A DNA stretch of 29,422 nt from Robiginitomaculum sp. Its GTDB lineage: Bacteria; Pseudomonadota; Alphaproteobacteria; Caulobacterales; Maricaulaceae. Below the pieces are notes generated by a model. That model saw nothing but the letters and a program-made list of their open reading frames with translations. It did no database searches and had not been told where the DNA came from. Shown piece after piece: positions 1 to 8,127 of the stretch. The stretch spans positions 1 through 29,422 of the forward strand of contig JAKIUV010000028.1 in the NCBI GenBank assembly GCA_021647375.1, given 5' to 3'. The translations under genes were made by a program, and so were the position numbers. Position 1 is the first letter of the stretch, and each line of letters starts with the position of its first letter.

Positions 1-15
1 CAATTCCACTTTCAT
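1..15 (-). CDS. Start of a downstream gene, probably rsmA (partial)
   Basis: An ATG at 13-15 on the minus strand overlaps the TGA stop of pdxA (ATGA overlap) and opens a frame reading MKVEL before the window ends. A GGGAG Shine-Dalgarno-like stretch lies about 10 bases upstream, inside the pdxA 3' end. In most proteobacteria pdxA is followed by rsmA (ksgA), the 16S rRNA adenine dimethyltransferase, so that is the likely identity. Only five codons are visible, so the name rests on gene order alone. Confidence 0.5.
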
Positions 16-998
16 GCGACGCTTCTCCCTCTGTTTTTCGCCATGATCTCGGCCGTCTTTATAGCTGTGATCAGGCTGCGCTCATTGGCTTGACCCGTAC
101 CGGCAATATCGAACGCGGTCCCGTGATCTGGTGACGTGCGAATGAAAGGCAACCCAAGTGTAATGTTTACGCCACCGTCAAAATCGAGGGTTTTAATCGG
201 GATCAGAGCCTGATCATGGTACATGCAAAGGGCAGCATCATAAGTTTTGCGAGCGCGTTCGGTAAACAGGGTGTCAGGCGGATAAGGACCGGTTGTATTG
301 ATGCCTCGCTTATTAAGCTCATCGATGGCCGGTTCAATGATATCGAATTCTTCCGTTCCCATGGAGCCGCCTTCGCCCGCGTGGGGGTTTAGCCCGGTCA
401 TGGCGATGCGCGGGTTTTTTATACCAAAGTCACGCTTTAAGGCCGTGTGTAATATCTTGGCTGTGCGGGTAATTAAATCACCAGTTACGGCACCGGGAAC
501 CTCTTGCAAGGACATATGAATGGTTACCAAAGCCACGCGTAATGTGGCTTGGGAGTTTTGCACACTCAGCATCATGACGGGCAGAGGGGCGTCTGTCAGC
601 GCCGCTAAATACTCCGTATGTCCGGGGTGTTTAAAGCCTGCGCGGTACAGGACTTCTTTGGCGATTGGGTTGGTGACAACACCGCCGGCTTGCCCCGTCT
701 GTGCGAATTTCACCGCTATGTCTATGGACTTGATGATTGTGCTTGCGGCACTTGTGCCCGGCTGGCCGGGGATAATGCGCGGGCAGTCTATGGGCAGGAG
801 GGGCAGGGCATTTTTAAACTTGCTCGCCGCCTGGCCCGGCCTGTCTATAATCGCAACGTTAGGATAAAACATTGGATCAGCTATGACAAAAAAACATTCA
901 TCCGTTGCGCGCAAGGCTTGCCAAGCTTTATGGGTTATTTCCGGCCCGATACCAGCCGGATCGCCAATAGTTAAGGCTAAGGGTCTAGCGCGAGACAA
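12..998 (-). CDS. pdxA: 4-hydroxythreonine-4-phosphate dehydrogenase PdxA
   Basis: The 328-residue cytoplasmic enzyme oxidises 4-phosphohydroxy-L-threonine with NAD+ in the DXP-dependent route to pyridoxal phosphate; its product is condensed with deoxyxylulose phosphate by PdxJ. The N-terminal GDPAGIGPE motif, the HTEYL segment (H127) and the SPDHGTAFD segment near the C-terminus are family hallmarks. The three histidines that bind the divalent metal in E. coli PdxA (166, 211, 266) are visible here as H161 (IHMSLQEVP), H206 (NPHAGEGG) and H261 (YHDQ), with identical spacing. The start lies inside the surA 3' end (14-base overlap), and the stop overlaps the next ATG, so translation is probably coupled through surA-pdxA-rsmA. 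Length is normal for the family and no lesion is visible. Confidence 0.97.
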   Translation of the reverse strand: MSRARPLALTIGDPAGIGPEITHKAWQALRATDECFFVIADPMFYPNVAIIDRPGQAASKFKNALPLLPIDCPRIIPGQPGTSAASTIIKSIDIAVKFAQTGQAGGVVTNPIAKEVLYRAGFKHPGHTEYLAALTDAPLPVMMLSVQNSQATLRVALVTIHMSLQEVPGAVTGDLITRTAKILHTALKRDFGIKNPRIAMTGLNPHAGEGGSMGTEEFDIIEPAIDELNKRGINTTGPYPPDTLFTERARKTYDAALCMYHDQALIPIKTLDFDGGVNITLGLPFIRTSPDHGTAFDIAGTGQANERSLITAIKTAEIMAKNRGRSVA

Positions 999-2241
999 TT
1001 GTTGCTTTGCGGCGCAAATTACGCAGGTGCCGCCGAGAAGCTTGCGCTTCTTGTTGGCTCAGGAGCCTGTTTTCAACTTCGTCGCGCGACGGAATGCCAG
1101 AACCACGAACGGTGCGGTCACACACCATGACTGAGATTAAAGAATTGCCTGTTGCCATGGGGGTTGAAACCTCGCCGACATTGGTTGCGGCCAGAACCTC
1201 TAAAATATCTTCGGTCAAATCTCCGGCGCGGATCTCACCCATTTCGCTGGTACCAATGCCTTCAAATTCTTTCAGATCTTTGGCCAATGTGTCACAAGAT
1301 TTTGCAGCGGCTGCGGCCTTTTCCAAAGCTGCTTTCGCGGCAGGTAAATCTGACTGGTCTTCAATTTGATAATTGATTTGGTTGAGGGTATAAAATGTTT
1401 CAGACGTGGATATTTTTTTGTCAGCTAAGGCAACAACATAGACACCACCTGGCACCGGAATAGGTTTTGATATTTGACCCTTTTCCATCTGTAACAGGAC
1501 GGCATTAATTTCTTCGCGCAGTTCCCCTTCGCGTATCCAGCCTATATCTCCACCCTTGGCCGCAGACGGGGCTGAAGAAAATTGCCGGGCTAAAATTTGG
1601 AAAGGTGCGCCTTGACCTAATTGCTCGATCATGGCTTCTGCGCCTTGCACAGCCCCGTTCATACCGCCAATATCCGGCGTGGCTTCGATATAAATTTCGG
1701 CAACGCGGTAGCTCGGTTTGTCCGCATTGGCAGAGACACGTGTCAGGGTTTCGTCGATCTGCGCATCACTAATGCGGATGCGTGAGCCGTAAAGCCCGCC
1801 GATAATCCGTTGCCAGGCAATTTCGGCGCGAATTTGATCTTGTAGCGTGCTGATCGATATACCAGCGGCGGCAAGGCGTCCGGAAAATTCTTCAACGCTG
1901 ATGCCATTTCTACTGATTATATTTTGCACACCGTTTGCGACGGCTTCCGGGGAGATCGTCTGGTCGTACTTTTTGGATTCCTGGATTTGTAACTTTTCGT
2001 CGACCAAGTTACGCATGGCCTGCGCAAGGATTTGCCGTTTGGACTCGTCTGTTGGCTCGATACCCTGGGTTGCCATCATGAACAAGCTACGTTGGCGCAG
2101 GTCATAGGTGGTTATAACATCGTCATTGACAACGGCTGCGATGCCGTGGGCGGTTTGTGCAAAAGCCGGAGCCGAATAGGACAGTGCCGCCACTATCCCG
2201 AGTGCAATTGATGATAAAAGTTTTGAAGCAGAGATTTTCAT
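985..2241 (-). CDS. surA: Periplasmic peptidyl-prolyl isomerase/chaperone SurA
   Basis: A 418-residue periplasmic chaperone that escorts outer-membrane beta-barrel proteins to the BAM machinery. A signal peptide ends near residue 28 (AFA then QTAHG). It is followed by the SurA N-terminal helical domain (about residues 30-170, with VVNDDVITTYDL and LVDEKLQIQE). Next comes a parvulin PPIase domain (about 178-280) with the motifs GGDIGWIREGEL and YVVALADKK. The region after residue 285 resembles a degenerate second parvulin repeat and a C-terminal helix. The gene sits between lptG and pdxA. It overlaps pdxA by 14 bases and is separated from lptG by a 96-base gap where lptD would often be found. 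A SurA-type chaperone is needed for LptD assembly, which fits its position with the LPS transport genes. Confidence 0.93.
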   Translation of the reverse strand: MKISASKLLSSIALGIVAALSYSAPAFAQTAHGIAAVVNDDVITTYDLRQRSLFMMATQGIEPTDESKRQILAQAMRNLVDEKLQIQESKKYDQTISPEAVANGVQNIISRNGISVEEFSGRLAAAGISISTLQDQIRAEIAWQRIIGGLYGSRIRISDAQIDETLTRVSANADKPSYRVAEIYIEATPDIGGMNGAVQGAEAMIEQLGQGAPFQILARQFSSAPSAAKGGDIGWIREGELREEINAVLLQMEKGQISKPIPVPGGVYVVALADKKISTSETFYTLNQINYQIEDQSDLPAAKAALEKAAAAAKSCDTLAKDLKEFEGIGTSEMGEIRAGDLTEDILEVLAATNVGEVSTPMATGNSLISVMVCDRTVRGSGIPSRDEVENRLLSQQEAQASRRHLRNLRRKATIVSR

Positions 2242-2337
2242 TTACTTTAGTCCTTAAATATTTCCCTAGTATCTTCTACTTGAGGAATTTTCGCTTTCAT
2301 TAGGGCATTTTTCTAAGCCGTGCAATACATCTTGTGG

Positions 2338-3435
2338 TTAACCGTCTTCAATCCAAGACAGAAAAACCAGCCCTGATGATAACACAAGTAATGGTACAGA
2401 CCAAGCGGCGACAACAGGTGGAAGTGTACCGGTTTCACCGAATGCTCCCATGAGGTTATCAACAAAGTAAACCCCGAACCCAAGGGCGCCACCAGCAATA
2501 AGCAAACGCAGAGTTCCACCCTCACGGGACATATTGAGTGAAGCGCCCGCAGCAATGACTGCCATAGCGACGAGGGTTAGCGGCAAAGCCAGTAATTTGT
2601 TTAAATGCATAACCAAGCGCGTTGTATCAAAACCAGCGCTTTTTGCTTTTTTAATTTCGGCGTTGATTTGCCAGAATGGCGGGCTTTTACCGGTTTGCGA
2701 GCGGGTTCGCAAAGTTTCCCAATTTATGGAAGTATTGCGCGATATAGTTTCAAAATTTCGCGGCGCTTTACCGTCTTCATTTTCTGTTACTGTTGATAGC
2801 TCCCAATAACCATTTTTGGATAGTTCTGCGCGAGCCGCATCGAAACGTGTGGAAAACACGGCGTTTCCATCCGGGTTCTTGTCAAATGTGTAGAAAGTGA
2901 CATTGAACAAAACATGTTCTTCGATATTCGCCGACAAAGCGTGAATGACCACATAGCCGTCATCATTGCCTTCCCGCAGCCAGATGGATTTCTCAATGGT
3001 TTGCGTTGGTTGATCGCCGGATGTGATTTTGTGCACGACGTCCTTATACTTTGCTTGGGAAAGAGAGGCGAGGGGGTTAAATGCCATAGCCCAAATTGCG
3101 CCCAAAAGCGCCGTCACGATGATGGCGGGTTTTAGAAAACGCCAAGCAGATAACCCGGACGCTCGAAGCACAATGAGTTCGGAGCGCTTATTAAGACCAA
3201 AGAAAGCCCCCATTACCCCAAACAATACCACGAACGGTATTGTTTGCTCAACCAACATCGGCATGTTGAGAAAGGTGATATAGAGTACGGCGATCATGCC
3301 TGCATCTGTGTCAGAGCCGAGGTCGCGGGATGTTTCCACAAAGTCAACCAGCATTATGATGCCCGTGATGACCAAAAATGCCACTAAGATTGACATCAAT
3401 ACCCGCCCGGCAATATATCTGTTTAAGGTGGACAT
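2338..3435 (-). CDS. lptG: LPS export permease LptG
   Basis: A 365-residue inner-membrane subunit of the LptB2FG ABC transporter, which extracts lipopolysaccharide from the inner membrane and passes it to LptC and LptA. It has the YjgP/YjgQ layout: an N-terminal transmembrane block (MSTLNRYIAGRVLMSILVAF onward, about residues 1-110), a periplasmic beta-jellyroll (about 125-255, with IWLREGNDDGYVVIHA), and a C-terminal block of three helices (about 265-365). The coupling-helix region contains the NKRSELIVLRASGLS segment typical of LptF/G. The ATG overlaps the lptF stop by one base (TGATG), so the two are translationally coupled. It was assigned as LptG rather than LptF because it is second in the pair and is slightly shorter. 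Confidence 0.93.
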   Translation of the reverse strand: MSTLNRYIAGRVLMSILVAFLVITGIIMLVDFVETSRDLGSDTDAGMIAVLYITFLNMPMLVEQTIPFVVLFGVMGAFFGLNKRSELIVLRASGLSAWRFLKPAIIVTALLGAIWAMAFNPLASLSQAKYKDVVHKITSGDQPTQTIEKSIWLREGNDDGYVVIHALSANIEEHVLFNVTFYTFDKNPDGNAVFSTRFDAARAELSKNGYWELSTVTENEDGKAPRNFETISRNTSINWETLRTRSQTGKSPPFWQINAEIKKAKSAGFDTTRLVMHLNKLLALPLTLVAMAVIAAGASLNMSREGGTLRLLIAGGALGFGVYFVDNLMGAFGETGTLPPVVAAWSVPLLVLSSGLVFLSWIEDG

Positions 3436-4610
3436 CAGGCGGACGTCTCCATGTTTGCAGGAAGGTCTGGTTTAGATTTACCCCGCTGGAAAACATGCCT
3501 GAAACTTGGCGGGAAAATAGTTTTTGCGCTTTTAGTGTACAGTAAATACCAAATTGCAACGGCTGAAATCAAGATTGGCAAAGCGTATTGCGCGGCATTC
3601 ATGGCCGTATCTTTTTCTGCGGCTGACGCTATGGCAAAGCCGCCCAGCCTCAGGGTAAAGCCGAGAGCGCCTGCGATAGCCAACCGCCGAGCATAGCCCA
3701 TTTTTTGGTGCTCACCGCGTATTAAAAATGCCAGCGCTAACAAGACCAAAGCATAATTGTATAAAGGGGTCGCCAAGCGGCTGTGCCCCTCTGCCAAGTA
3801 TTCTTTCTTAAAGCGTATGACGGCGTAATCTGCTGGGTCAGGCACAAATAATTCGTGTAAATATCTATCCGAGGTTTTCAGGCGCAGCACAGGGTCAACG
3901 GCCAAAATTTCCGTGAGATCATAGGTGGTTTTTTCGAAATCCGTAATGTCCATACTGCCTGTGTCTTTTAGAAAAGACACACTGCCATTATACAGAGTGA
4001 AATGGGTTTTACCGTCTAGGGAGGAATTTACCTGTCCTTCACGCGCCGAATATGTCAGCGGCGCTTCGGAGCTACGCGCGTCATAAATCAAAACATCCCG
4101 CATTAAACCGGTTGGCAGGATTTCACTGGCATAGAGGGTCAAGCCTGGCGCGGGTGTGGTAAATTCTCCGGCACGAACCATCCGCGAAGCCACATCAGTA
4201 CGCACATCCAGCAAGGCTGCGCGCATGAGACGGAAGGTATAGGGCTGGACAAAAAGATTTATCAGTAGATGCACCACCAAGGCATAGCTAGCGATGCGCA
4301 AAGCCGGACTGGCGATTTGCCACGGGCTAAACCCGGATGCTTTTGTCACCACCAATTCACTGTCCATATTCAGGCGGTTTAGCGCGTACAGCATAGCCAT
4401 AAACACGGCTAATGGCATAATAATGCTAAACAGTTGGGGCAATGCCAACACGGTAATATACATAAATGTCAATGCGGATTGGCGGTTTTGGGTGATCAGG
4501 TCGAGTGTAGATAGACTTTGGGTCAGCAGGGCGAGCACCGACAAAGCTGACAAAGACAGTAGCAAGGGTGTGCGGGCTTGTCGCAGGAAATATTTCTGTA
4601 TCAGTTTCAT
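3435..4610 (-). CDS. lptF: LPS export permease LptF
   Basis: A 391-residue inner-membrane partner of LptG in the lipopolysaccharide exporter. The N-terminus has the conserved first helix and the QSLSTLDLI segment, followed by two more helices (about 50-125). The segment NRLNMDSELVVTKASGFSPW is the LptF/G coupling helix. A periplasmic jellyroll spans about residues 135-265, and C-terminal helices follow (about 275-375). It is the first gene of the minus-strand operon lptF-lptG-surA-pdxA-(rsmA) and is divergent from pepA, the usual alphaproteobacterial arrangement. Its promoter must lie in the 149 bases shared with pepA. The C-terminal tail beyond residue 360 is basic and poorly conserved. Confidence 0.93.
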   Translation of the reverse strand: MKLIQKYFLRQARTPLLLSLSALSVLALLTQSLSTLDLITQNRQSALTFMYITVLALPQLFSIIMPLAVFMAMLYALNRLNMDSELVVTKASGFSPWQIASPALRIASYALVVHLLINLFVQPYTFRLMRAALLDVRTDVASRMVRAGEFTTPAPGLTLYASEILPTGLMRDVLIYDARSSEAPLTYSAREGQVNSSLDGKTHFTLYNGSVSFLKDTGSMDITDFEKTTYDLTEILAVDPVLRLKTSDRYLHELFVPDPADYAVIRFKKEYLAEGHSRLATPLYNYALVLLALAFLIRGEHQKMGYARRLAIAGALGFTLRLGGFAIASAAEKDTAMNAAQYALPILISAVAIWYLLYTKSAKTIFPPSFRHVFQRGKSKPDLPANMETSA

Positions 4611-4689
4611 ATAACCTTATCATTAAATTCAGTGCCGAATGTGTTGCGTTTGTAGCGCAAGCTCTTATAACTTACCACACTCGTAACGG

Positions 4690-4705
4690 ACTTAAACCTT
4701 TAAGT
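4690..4705. promoter_or_regulatory. Perfect inverted repeat in the pepA/lptF divergent promoter region
   Basis: ACTTAAA (4690-4696) and TTTAAGT (4699-4705) form a perfect inverted repeat around a CC centre, in the 149-base gap between the divergent lptF and pepA start codons. It lies 54 bases upstream of the pepA start. It could be an operator or could simply contain the AT-rich promoter elements of both genes. TTAA cores are present, but the spacing does not match a CtrA box (TTAA-N7-TTAA). Confidence 0.35.
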
Positions 4706-4759
4706 TTTTGTAAGAAACCAAATAACAATAATAATTATATCATAATCATGGAGTACCAC

Positions 4760-6262
4760 GTGAAAGTCAGTTTTATTAGCCCCGAAATCAAAGGTGGCCA
4801 GGTCAAATCAGTGGCCGTACTACCTGTATTCAAAGGGGAAAAAATTTCGCCAGCCTATAAGGCCTATGACAAATTGGCCAAAAAGCGAGTCTCCATGGCC
4901 GCCAAAGCAGGCCAAGTTGATGGCCGTTCCGGCAAAAATGTGCAAGTGTTTGGCCCAGAGGGTACAAAAACCAACCGTTTATATGTGACTGGATGTGGTA
5001 AGTTGTCCGGTTTTGACGCGGAAATATTTGGTGCCCGGGTTACCAAGGCTTTGTTGATGAGCGGCGAGACGACTTTGGTCATCCATCTGGACGGCTTTGA
5101 TTTGACACCTACTGATGCGGCGCAAGCGGCACTTGGTGCGGTGCTCGCATCTTACCGGTTTGATAAATACCGCACGAAACTCACTGCAGATAAAAAACCG
5201 TCCCTTAAAAACATCAAAATCGCCATCGATAATCCAGCTAAAGCTCGCAAGGCGTGGAATATGTTCTACGGCCCTGTCAGCGCAGGCACCAATATAGCCC
5301 GTGATCTGGTTATGGAGCCTGCCAACAAATTATACCCGACCTCCTATGCAGCGCGTATCAAGAAGATGGAAACTCAAACAGAAACAGCGGGTATGAAGGT
5401 GCAAATCCTCGGCGAAGCACAAATGAAAAAATTGGGCATGGGTGCATTGCTCGGTGTTGGACAAGGGTCGCCGCGCGCATCACAGCTTGTTATCATGAAG
5501 TGGAGCGGCGGTAAAAAAGGTGCCAAGCCGGTGTGTTTGGTCGGTAAGGGTGTGACCTTTGATACGGGCGGCATTTCCCTAAAGCCCGGCGCAGGCATGT
5601 GGGATATGAAAGGTGATATGGGCGGATCAGCCGCCGTTGTTGGTGCCATGCACACGATCGCCGCCCGTAAAGCCAAAGCCAATGTTATCGGTATTGTCGG
5701 CCTGGTGGAAAACATGCCGGACGGCAAAGCACAAAATCCGGGTGATATTGTCACCTCTATGTCCGGCCAAACTATTGAAGTGCAAAACACCGACGCCGAG
5801 GGCCGTTTGGTTCTGGCGGATGCTCTGTGGTATGCCAAAGAAAAATTCAAGCCCAAAGCCATGATCGACTTGGCCACATTAACAGGCGCGATCATTGTAT
5901 GTTTAGGCCATGAACATGCGGGCGTGTTTTCAAACTCCGACGATATAGCCGAGCAATTGCAAGCAGCAGCCGACAACTCCACCGAAGCCGTGTGGCGTTT
6001 GCCTCTGAACAAGGCGTATGACAAATTGGTCGACAGTCCTAATGCGGATATGAAAAATATCACTGTACCCAGCGCCGGAGCCGGATCAATTACCGCCGCG
6101 CAATTTTTGCAACGCTTTGTTGGTGATGTGCCTTGGGCGCATATTGATATTGCCGGTATGGCCTGGAAACCAAGCCGTCCCGACCCGCGTGAACCTGCTT
6201 GGGCGACCGGGTTTGGCGCGCGGTTAATGAACCGTTGGGTGGCCGATAATTACGAAGGTTAG
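4760..6262 (+). CDS. pepA: Leucyl aminopeptidase PepA (M17)
   Basis: A 500-residue cytosolic dinuclear-metal aminopeptidase that removes N-terminal residues from peptides; PepA homologues can also bind DNA. The C-terminal catalytic domain holds the metal and active-site residues K263, D268, K275, D286, D345, E347 and R349, in the motifs GKGVTFDTGGISLKPG and NTDAEGRLVLADAL. The N-terminal macro-like domain spans about residues 1-150. I place the start at the GTG at 4760: the product then begins MKVSFISPE as in the family, and a GGAG Shine-Dalgarno lies at 4750-4753. An in-frame ATG at 4748 would put that GGAG inside the gene, and starts farther upstream run back over lptF. holC follows after four bases, a linkage common in proteobacteria. 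Confidence 0.95.
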   Translation: MKVSFISPEIKGGQVKSVAVLPVFKGEKISPAYKAYDKLAKKRVSMAAKAGQVDGRSGKNVQVFGPEGTKTNRLYVTGCGKLSGFDAEIFGARVTKALLMSGETTLVIHLDGFDLTPTDAAQAALGAVLASYRFDKYRTKLTADKKPSLKNIKIAIDNPAKARKAWNMFYGPVSAGTNIARDLVMEPANKLYPTSYAARIKKMETQTETAGMKVQILGEAQMKKLGMGALLGVGQGSPRASQLVIMKWSGGKKGAKPVCLVGKGVTFDTGGISLKPGAGMWDMKGDMGGSAAVVGAMHTIAARKAKANVIGIVGLVENMPDGKAQNPGDIVTSMSGQTIEVQNTDAEGRLVLADALWYAKEKFKPKAMIDLATLTGAIIVCLGHEHAGVFSNSDDIAEQLQAAADNSTEAVWRLPLNKAYDKLVDSPNADMKNITVPSAGAGSITAAQFLQRFVGDVPWAHIDIAGMAWKPSRPDPREPAWATGFGARLMNRWVADNYEG

Positions 6263-6266
6263 CGGT

Positions 6267-6752
6267 ATGTCCGAGACAGCGGAAAAGGTTGAGCATTGGT
6301 TTTATCATTTGCAACAAAGTAGCCTTGAGGCGGTCTTGCCGGACATTTTGGAGAAGACCTTAGCTAAAGGCTGGCGAGCTTTGGTGAAAATTGGCTCGGC
6401 AAACGGCGCTGCGGACGGCGAAATGGCGCGGCTGGATAAATTTTTGTGGACATATAAGCAGGATGCATTTCTTCCCCACGGGCGTGATGATGAGCCAATA
6501 GCTGATGCGCACCCAATTCTGCTGAGTTGCACATGCGAAAATGTAGAAACCGCAGATGCGGTTATCCTTGTGGCGGGAGCTGAGATGCAAGACGTGTCGG
6601 GTGCTACAAGGTGTATCACTATTCTTGATGGCCGCAACGAAGAGGATAAAATTGTAGCGCGCAAACGTTGGAAGCAGGCGCAAGATGCGGGTAACCCTAC
6701 GGCCTATTGGCAGCAAAATGACCATGGGCGTTGGGTGCAGCCGAATTTGTGA
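6267..6752 (+). CDS. holC: DNA polymerase III chi subunit HolC
   Basis: A 161-residue protein of the clamp-loader accessory subunit chi, which with psi connects DNA polymerase III holoenzyme to single-strand binding protein at the replication fork. Family features are the opening segment (EHWFYHLQQSSLEAVLPDILEKTLAKGWRALV), the LDKFLWTYKQDAFLPHG motif around residues 56-72, and the later ILLSCTCE and ILDGRNEED strands. The C-terminal WQQNDHGRWVQ is typical of alphaproteobacterial HolC. The gene begins four bases after the pepA stop, with its ribosome site in the pepA end, so the two are cotranscribed. Confidence 0.92.
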   Translation: MSETAEKVEHWFYHLQQSSLEAVLPDILEKTLAKGWRALVKIGSANGAADGEMARLDKFLWTYKQDAFLPHGRDDEPIADAHPILLSCTCENVETADAVILVAGAEMQDVSGATRCITILDGRNEEDKIVARKRWKQAQDAGNPTAYWQQNDHGRWVQPNL

Positions 6753-6787
6753 TAACAAGGAATAAATGATTCGTTTGGGAGTAGGTT

Positions 6788-7255
6788 GTGCGCTTGGTAT
6801 TTTACATTGTCGTTGGAGCGCTATTAGCAGGATGCTACACGCCCGGCGCTGGTGTGCCGCAGCCTCAACCTCGGCCTAATCTTGGCCAATATCAAGTGCC
6901 GCTCAACCAAAGACCAACGCCGACACGCCGTATTCCCGATGAGGATTTGTGCCGCTCGCGGCTATATATTGGCTTGGTGGGGCAACATGAGGGGGGTATT
7001 GTCTTCGCTACATTGCCAGGGCGTACCCGTGTGATGAAACCTGCCGAGTTGGAAATTAACCAGGATGATTTCTTAGCGGACATGAACCCAGATCCGCCCC
7101 TGGTTGAGGTGCGAGAATATTTATCGGGTCAAACATTGTACACGCCTGCGATCCGTGCCGTGTCGCGCGTTGACGAGCTTGGCCCGATCATACGCGACCG
7201 CTTGACAATTGAGTTGGACGGGCAAGGTTATGTGCGGGAGCTTAGTTGTCGTTAG
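6788..7255 (+). CDS. Small lipoprotein of unknown function
   Basis: A 155-residue protein with a lipoprotein signal: a short hydrophobic stretch ending LLAGC, with the lipidated cysteine at residue 16. It is followed by a proline- and glutamine-rich linker (PQPQPRPNLGQ). The mature part is acidic to neutral, with no transmembrane segment and one further cysteine near the C-terminus. The start is GTG at 6788, supported by GGGAG at 6777-6781 six bases upstream; the nearby ATG at 6766 is out of frame. It lies 35 bases downstream of holC on the same strand and may be part of that operon. I do not recognise a family. It is probably anchored in the inner or outer membrane facing the periplasm. Confidence 0.8.
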   Translation: MRLVFYIVVGALLAGCYTPGAGVPQPQPRPNLGQYQVPLNQRPTPTRRIPDEDLCRSRLYIGLVGQHEGGIVFATLPGRTRVMKPAELEINQDDFLADMNPDPPLVEVREYLSGQTLYTPAIRAVSRVDELGPIIRDRLTIELDGQGYVRELSCR

Positions 7256-7268
7256 GCGAGATATAGGT

Positions 7269-7290
7269 GGCCTTTCTTTAGGCGGCCTTT
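7269..7290. terminator. Weak hairpin between convergent genes
   Basis: GGCC (7269-7272) can pair with GGCC (7284-7287), followed by TTT. An alternative 4-bp stem is GCCT (7270-7273) with AGGC (7280-7283). It sits where the lipoprotein gene (ends 7255) converges with the minus-strand hypothetical gene (ends 7278). The stem is short and the T run is short, so its strength is doubtful. Confidence 0.28.
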
Positions 7291-8093
7291 GCTGCTGGTA
7301 AGCCACCTCTTCTGGCGAGCATATCGTGCAGAACCTGCATTTCTTTCTTGAAGAACATGAGCTGTCTGAATGCAATGCGCAGATCGCGTTTTGTAGCGTC
7401 AGAGAGCAAGTGCCCGCAAGACTTCATGGCTTGTGAACGGCTAACGCCGCGCAAGGAGAAATACATTGCTAAGATAAAGGCTGCCTTGTTTTCCCGGGAT
7501 TCGTAACTAAACAATTTTTTCTTGCCACGGTTTATTGAGCAAAATAAATGCCCAAGTCCCATCAACGCACCGCCCATAATGTATAAATCTATGTTGGGTG
7601 TTTCTTGTACAAATATGGGTTTTGGCTCAGTTTTATGCAGCATATCCGAGAATTTTTTTATGATGCGGTAATTTATATAGCCTGGATTGCCAGCCAAAAT
7701 ATCATTGTAATAGAAAATTGGTAAGCCGTAATCGTCCACGTAATATTTTTCGTCGTACCGGGCGCTATGAATTTCTGTTAGGCGGTTTTGTTGGGTTCTG
7801 CCTTTGCGCCGAGTGATTAGTTCAGCTGGTTCGATTTTAAATACGATGGGCATTTTTTCCATGTTGAACCAATTTTTGAATTCACGGAACCGACGCTCAA
7901 TCCAAATGGCGCGCATGTTTTCATCTTCCGGGGGGGCGGCTTTGAAGAATTCCATTTCGGATTCGGGGAAAAGGAGATCGTCCGGTAGCCCGTACCTTGG
8001 CACGTAGCTGTCGATAAACCACTCAAAAACATTGATCAGATGAAGTGCGCTAGTTTTACTCACAGCGCCGACACCCATATATATATACTTCAT
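7278..8093 (-). CDS. Hypothetical protein, 271 residues
   Basis: No family recognised. The protein has no signal peptide. It is rich in aromatic and charged residues in the first 180 positions. One modestly hydrophobic stretch (about 170-190, IDLYIMGGALMGLGHLFCSI) is followed by a second (about 205-218, AAFILAMYFSLRG). The C-terminal 65 residues look helical and basic (SQAMKSCGHLL, then KRDLRIAFRQLMFFKKEMQVLHDML). The start is preceded by GGTGGGA. The N-terminus (MGVGAVSKTSALHLINVFEWFI) suggests a soluble or peripheral protein. It lies 34 bases downstream of the ABC-F gene on the same strand, so cotranscription is likely, but this gives no functional clue. The reading frame is clean, and its codon usage looks like that of its neighbours. 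Confidence 0.72.
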   Translation of the reverse strand: MKYIYMGVGAVSKTSALHLINVFEWFIDSYVPRYGLPDDLLFPESEMEFFKAAPPEDENMRAIWIERRFREFKNWFNMEKMPIVFKIEPAELITRRKGRTQQNRLTEIHSARYDEKYYVDDYGLPIFYYNDILAGNPGYINYRIIKKFSDMLHKTEPKPIFVQETPNIDLYIMGGALMGLGHLFCSINRGKKKLFSYESRENKAAFILAMYFSLRGVSRSQAMKSCGHLLSDATKRDLRIAFRQLMFFKKEMQVLHDMLARRGGLPAAKAA

Positions 8094-8127
8094 ATCCCAC
8101 CTAGCCCAAGACGGTTTCCCAATCGTC

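Noticed and set aside
4568..4759. N-terminal extension of PepA back to 4568
   Set aside because: It overlaps the lptF start and promoter region, and the residues do not resemble PepA. GTG at 4760 has a Shine-Dalgarno site and gives the family N-terminus.
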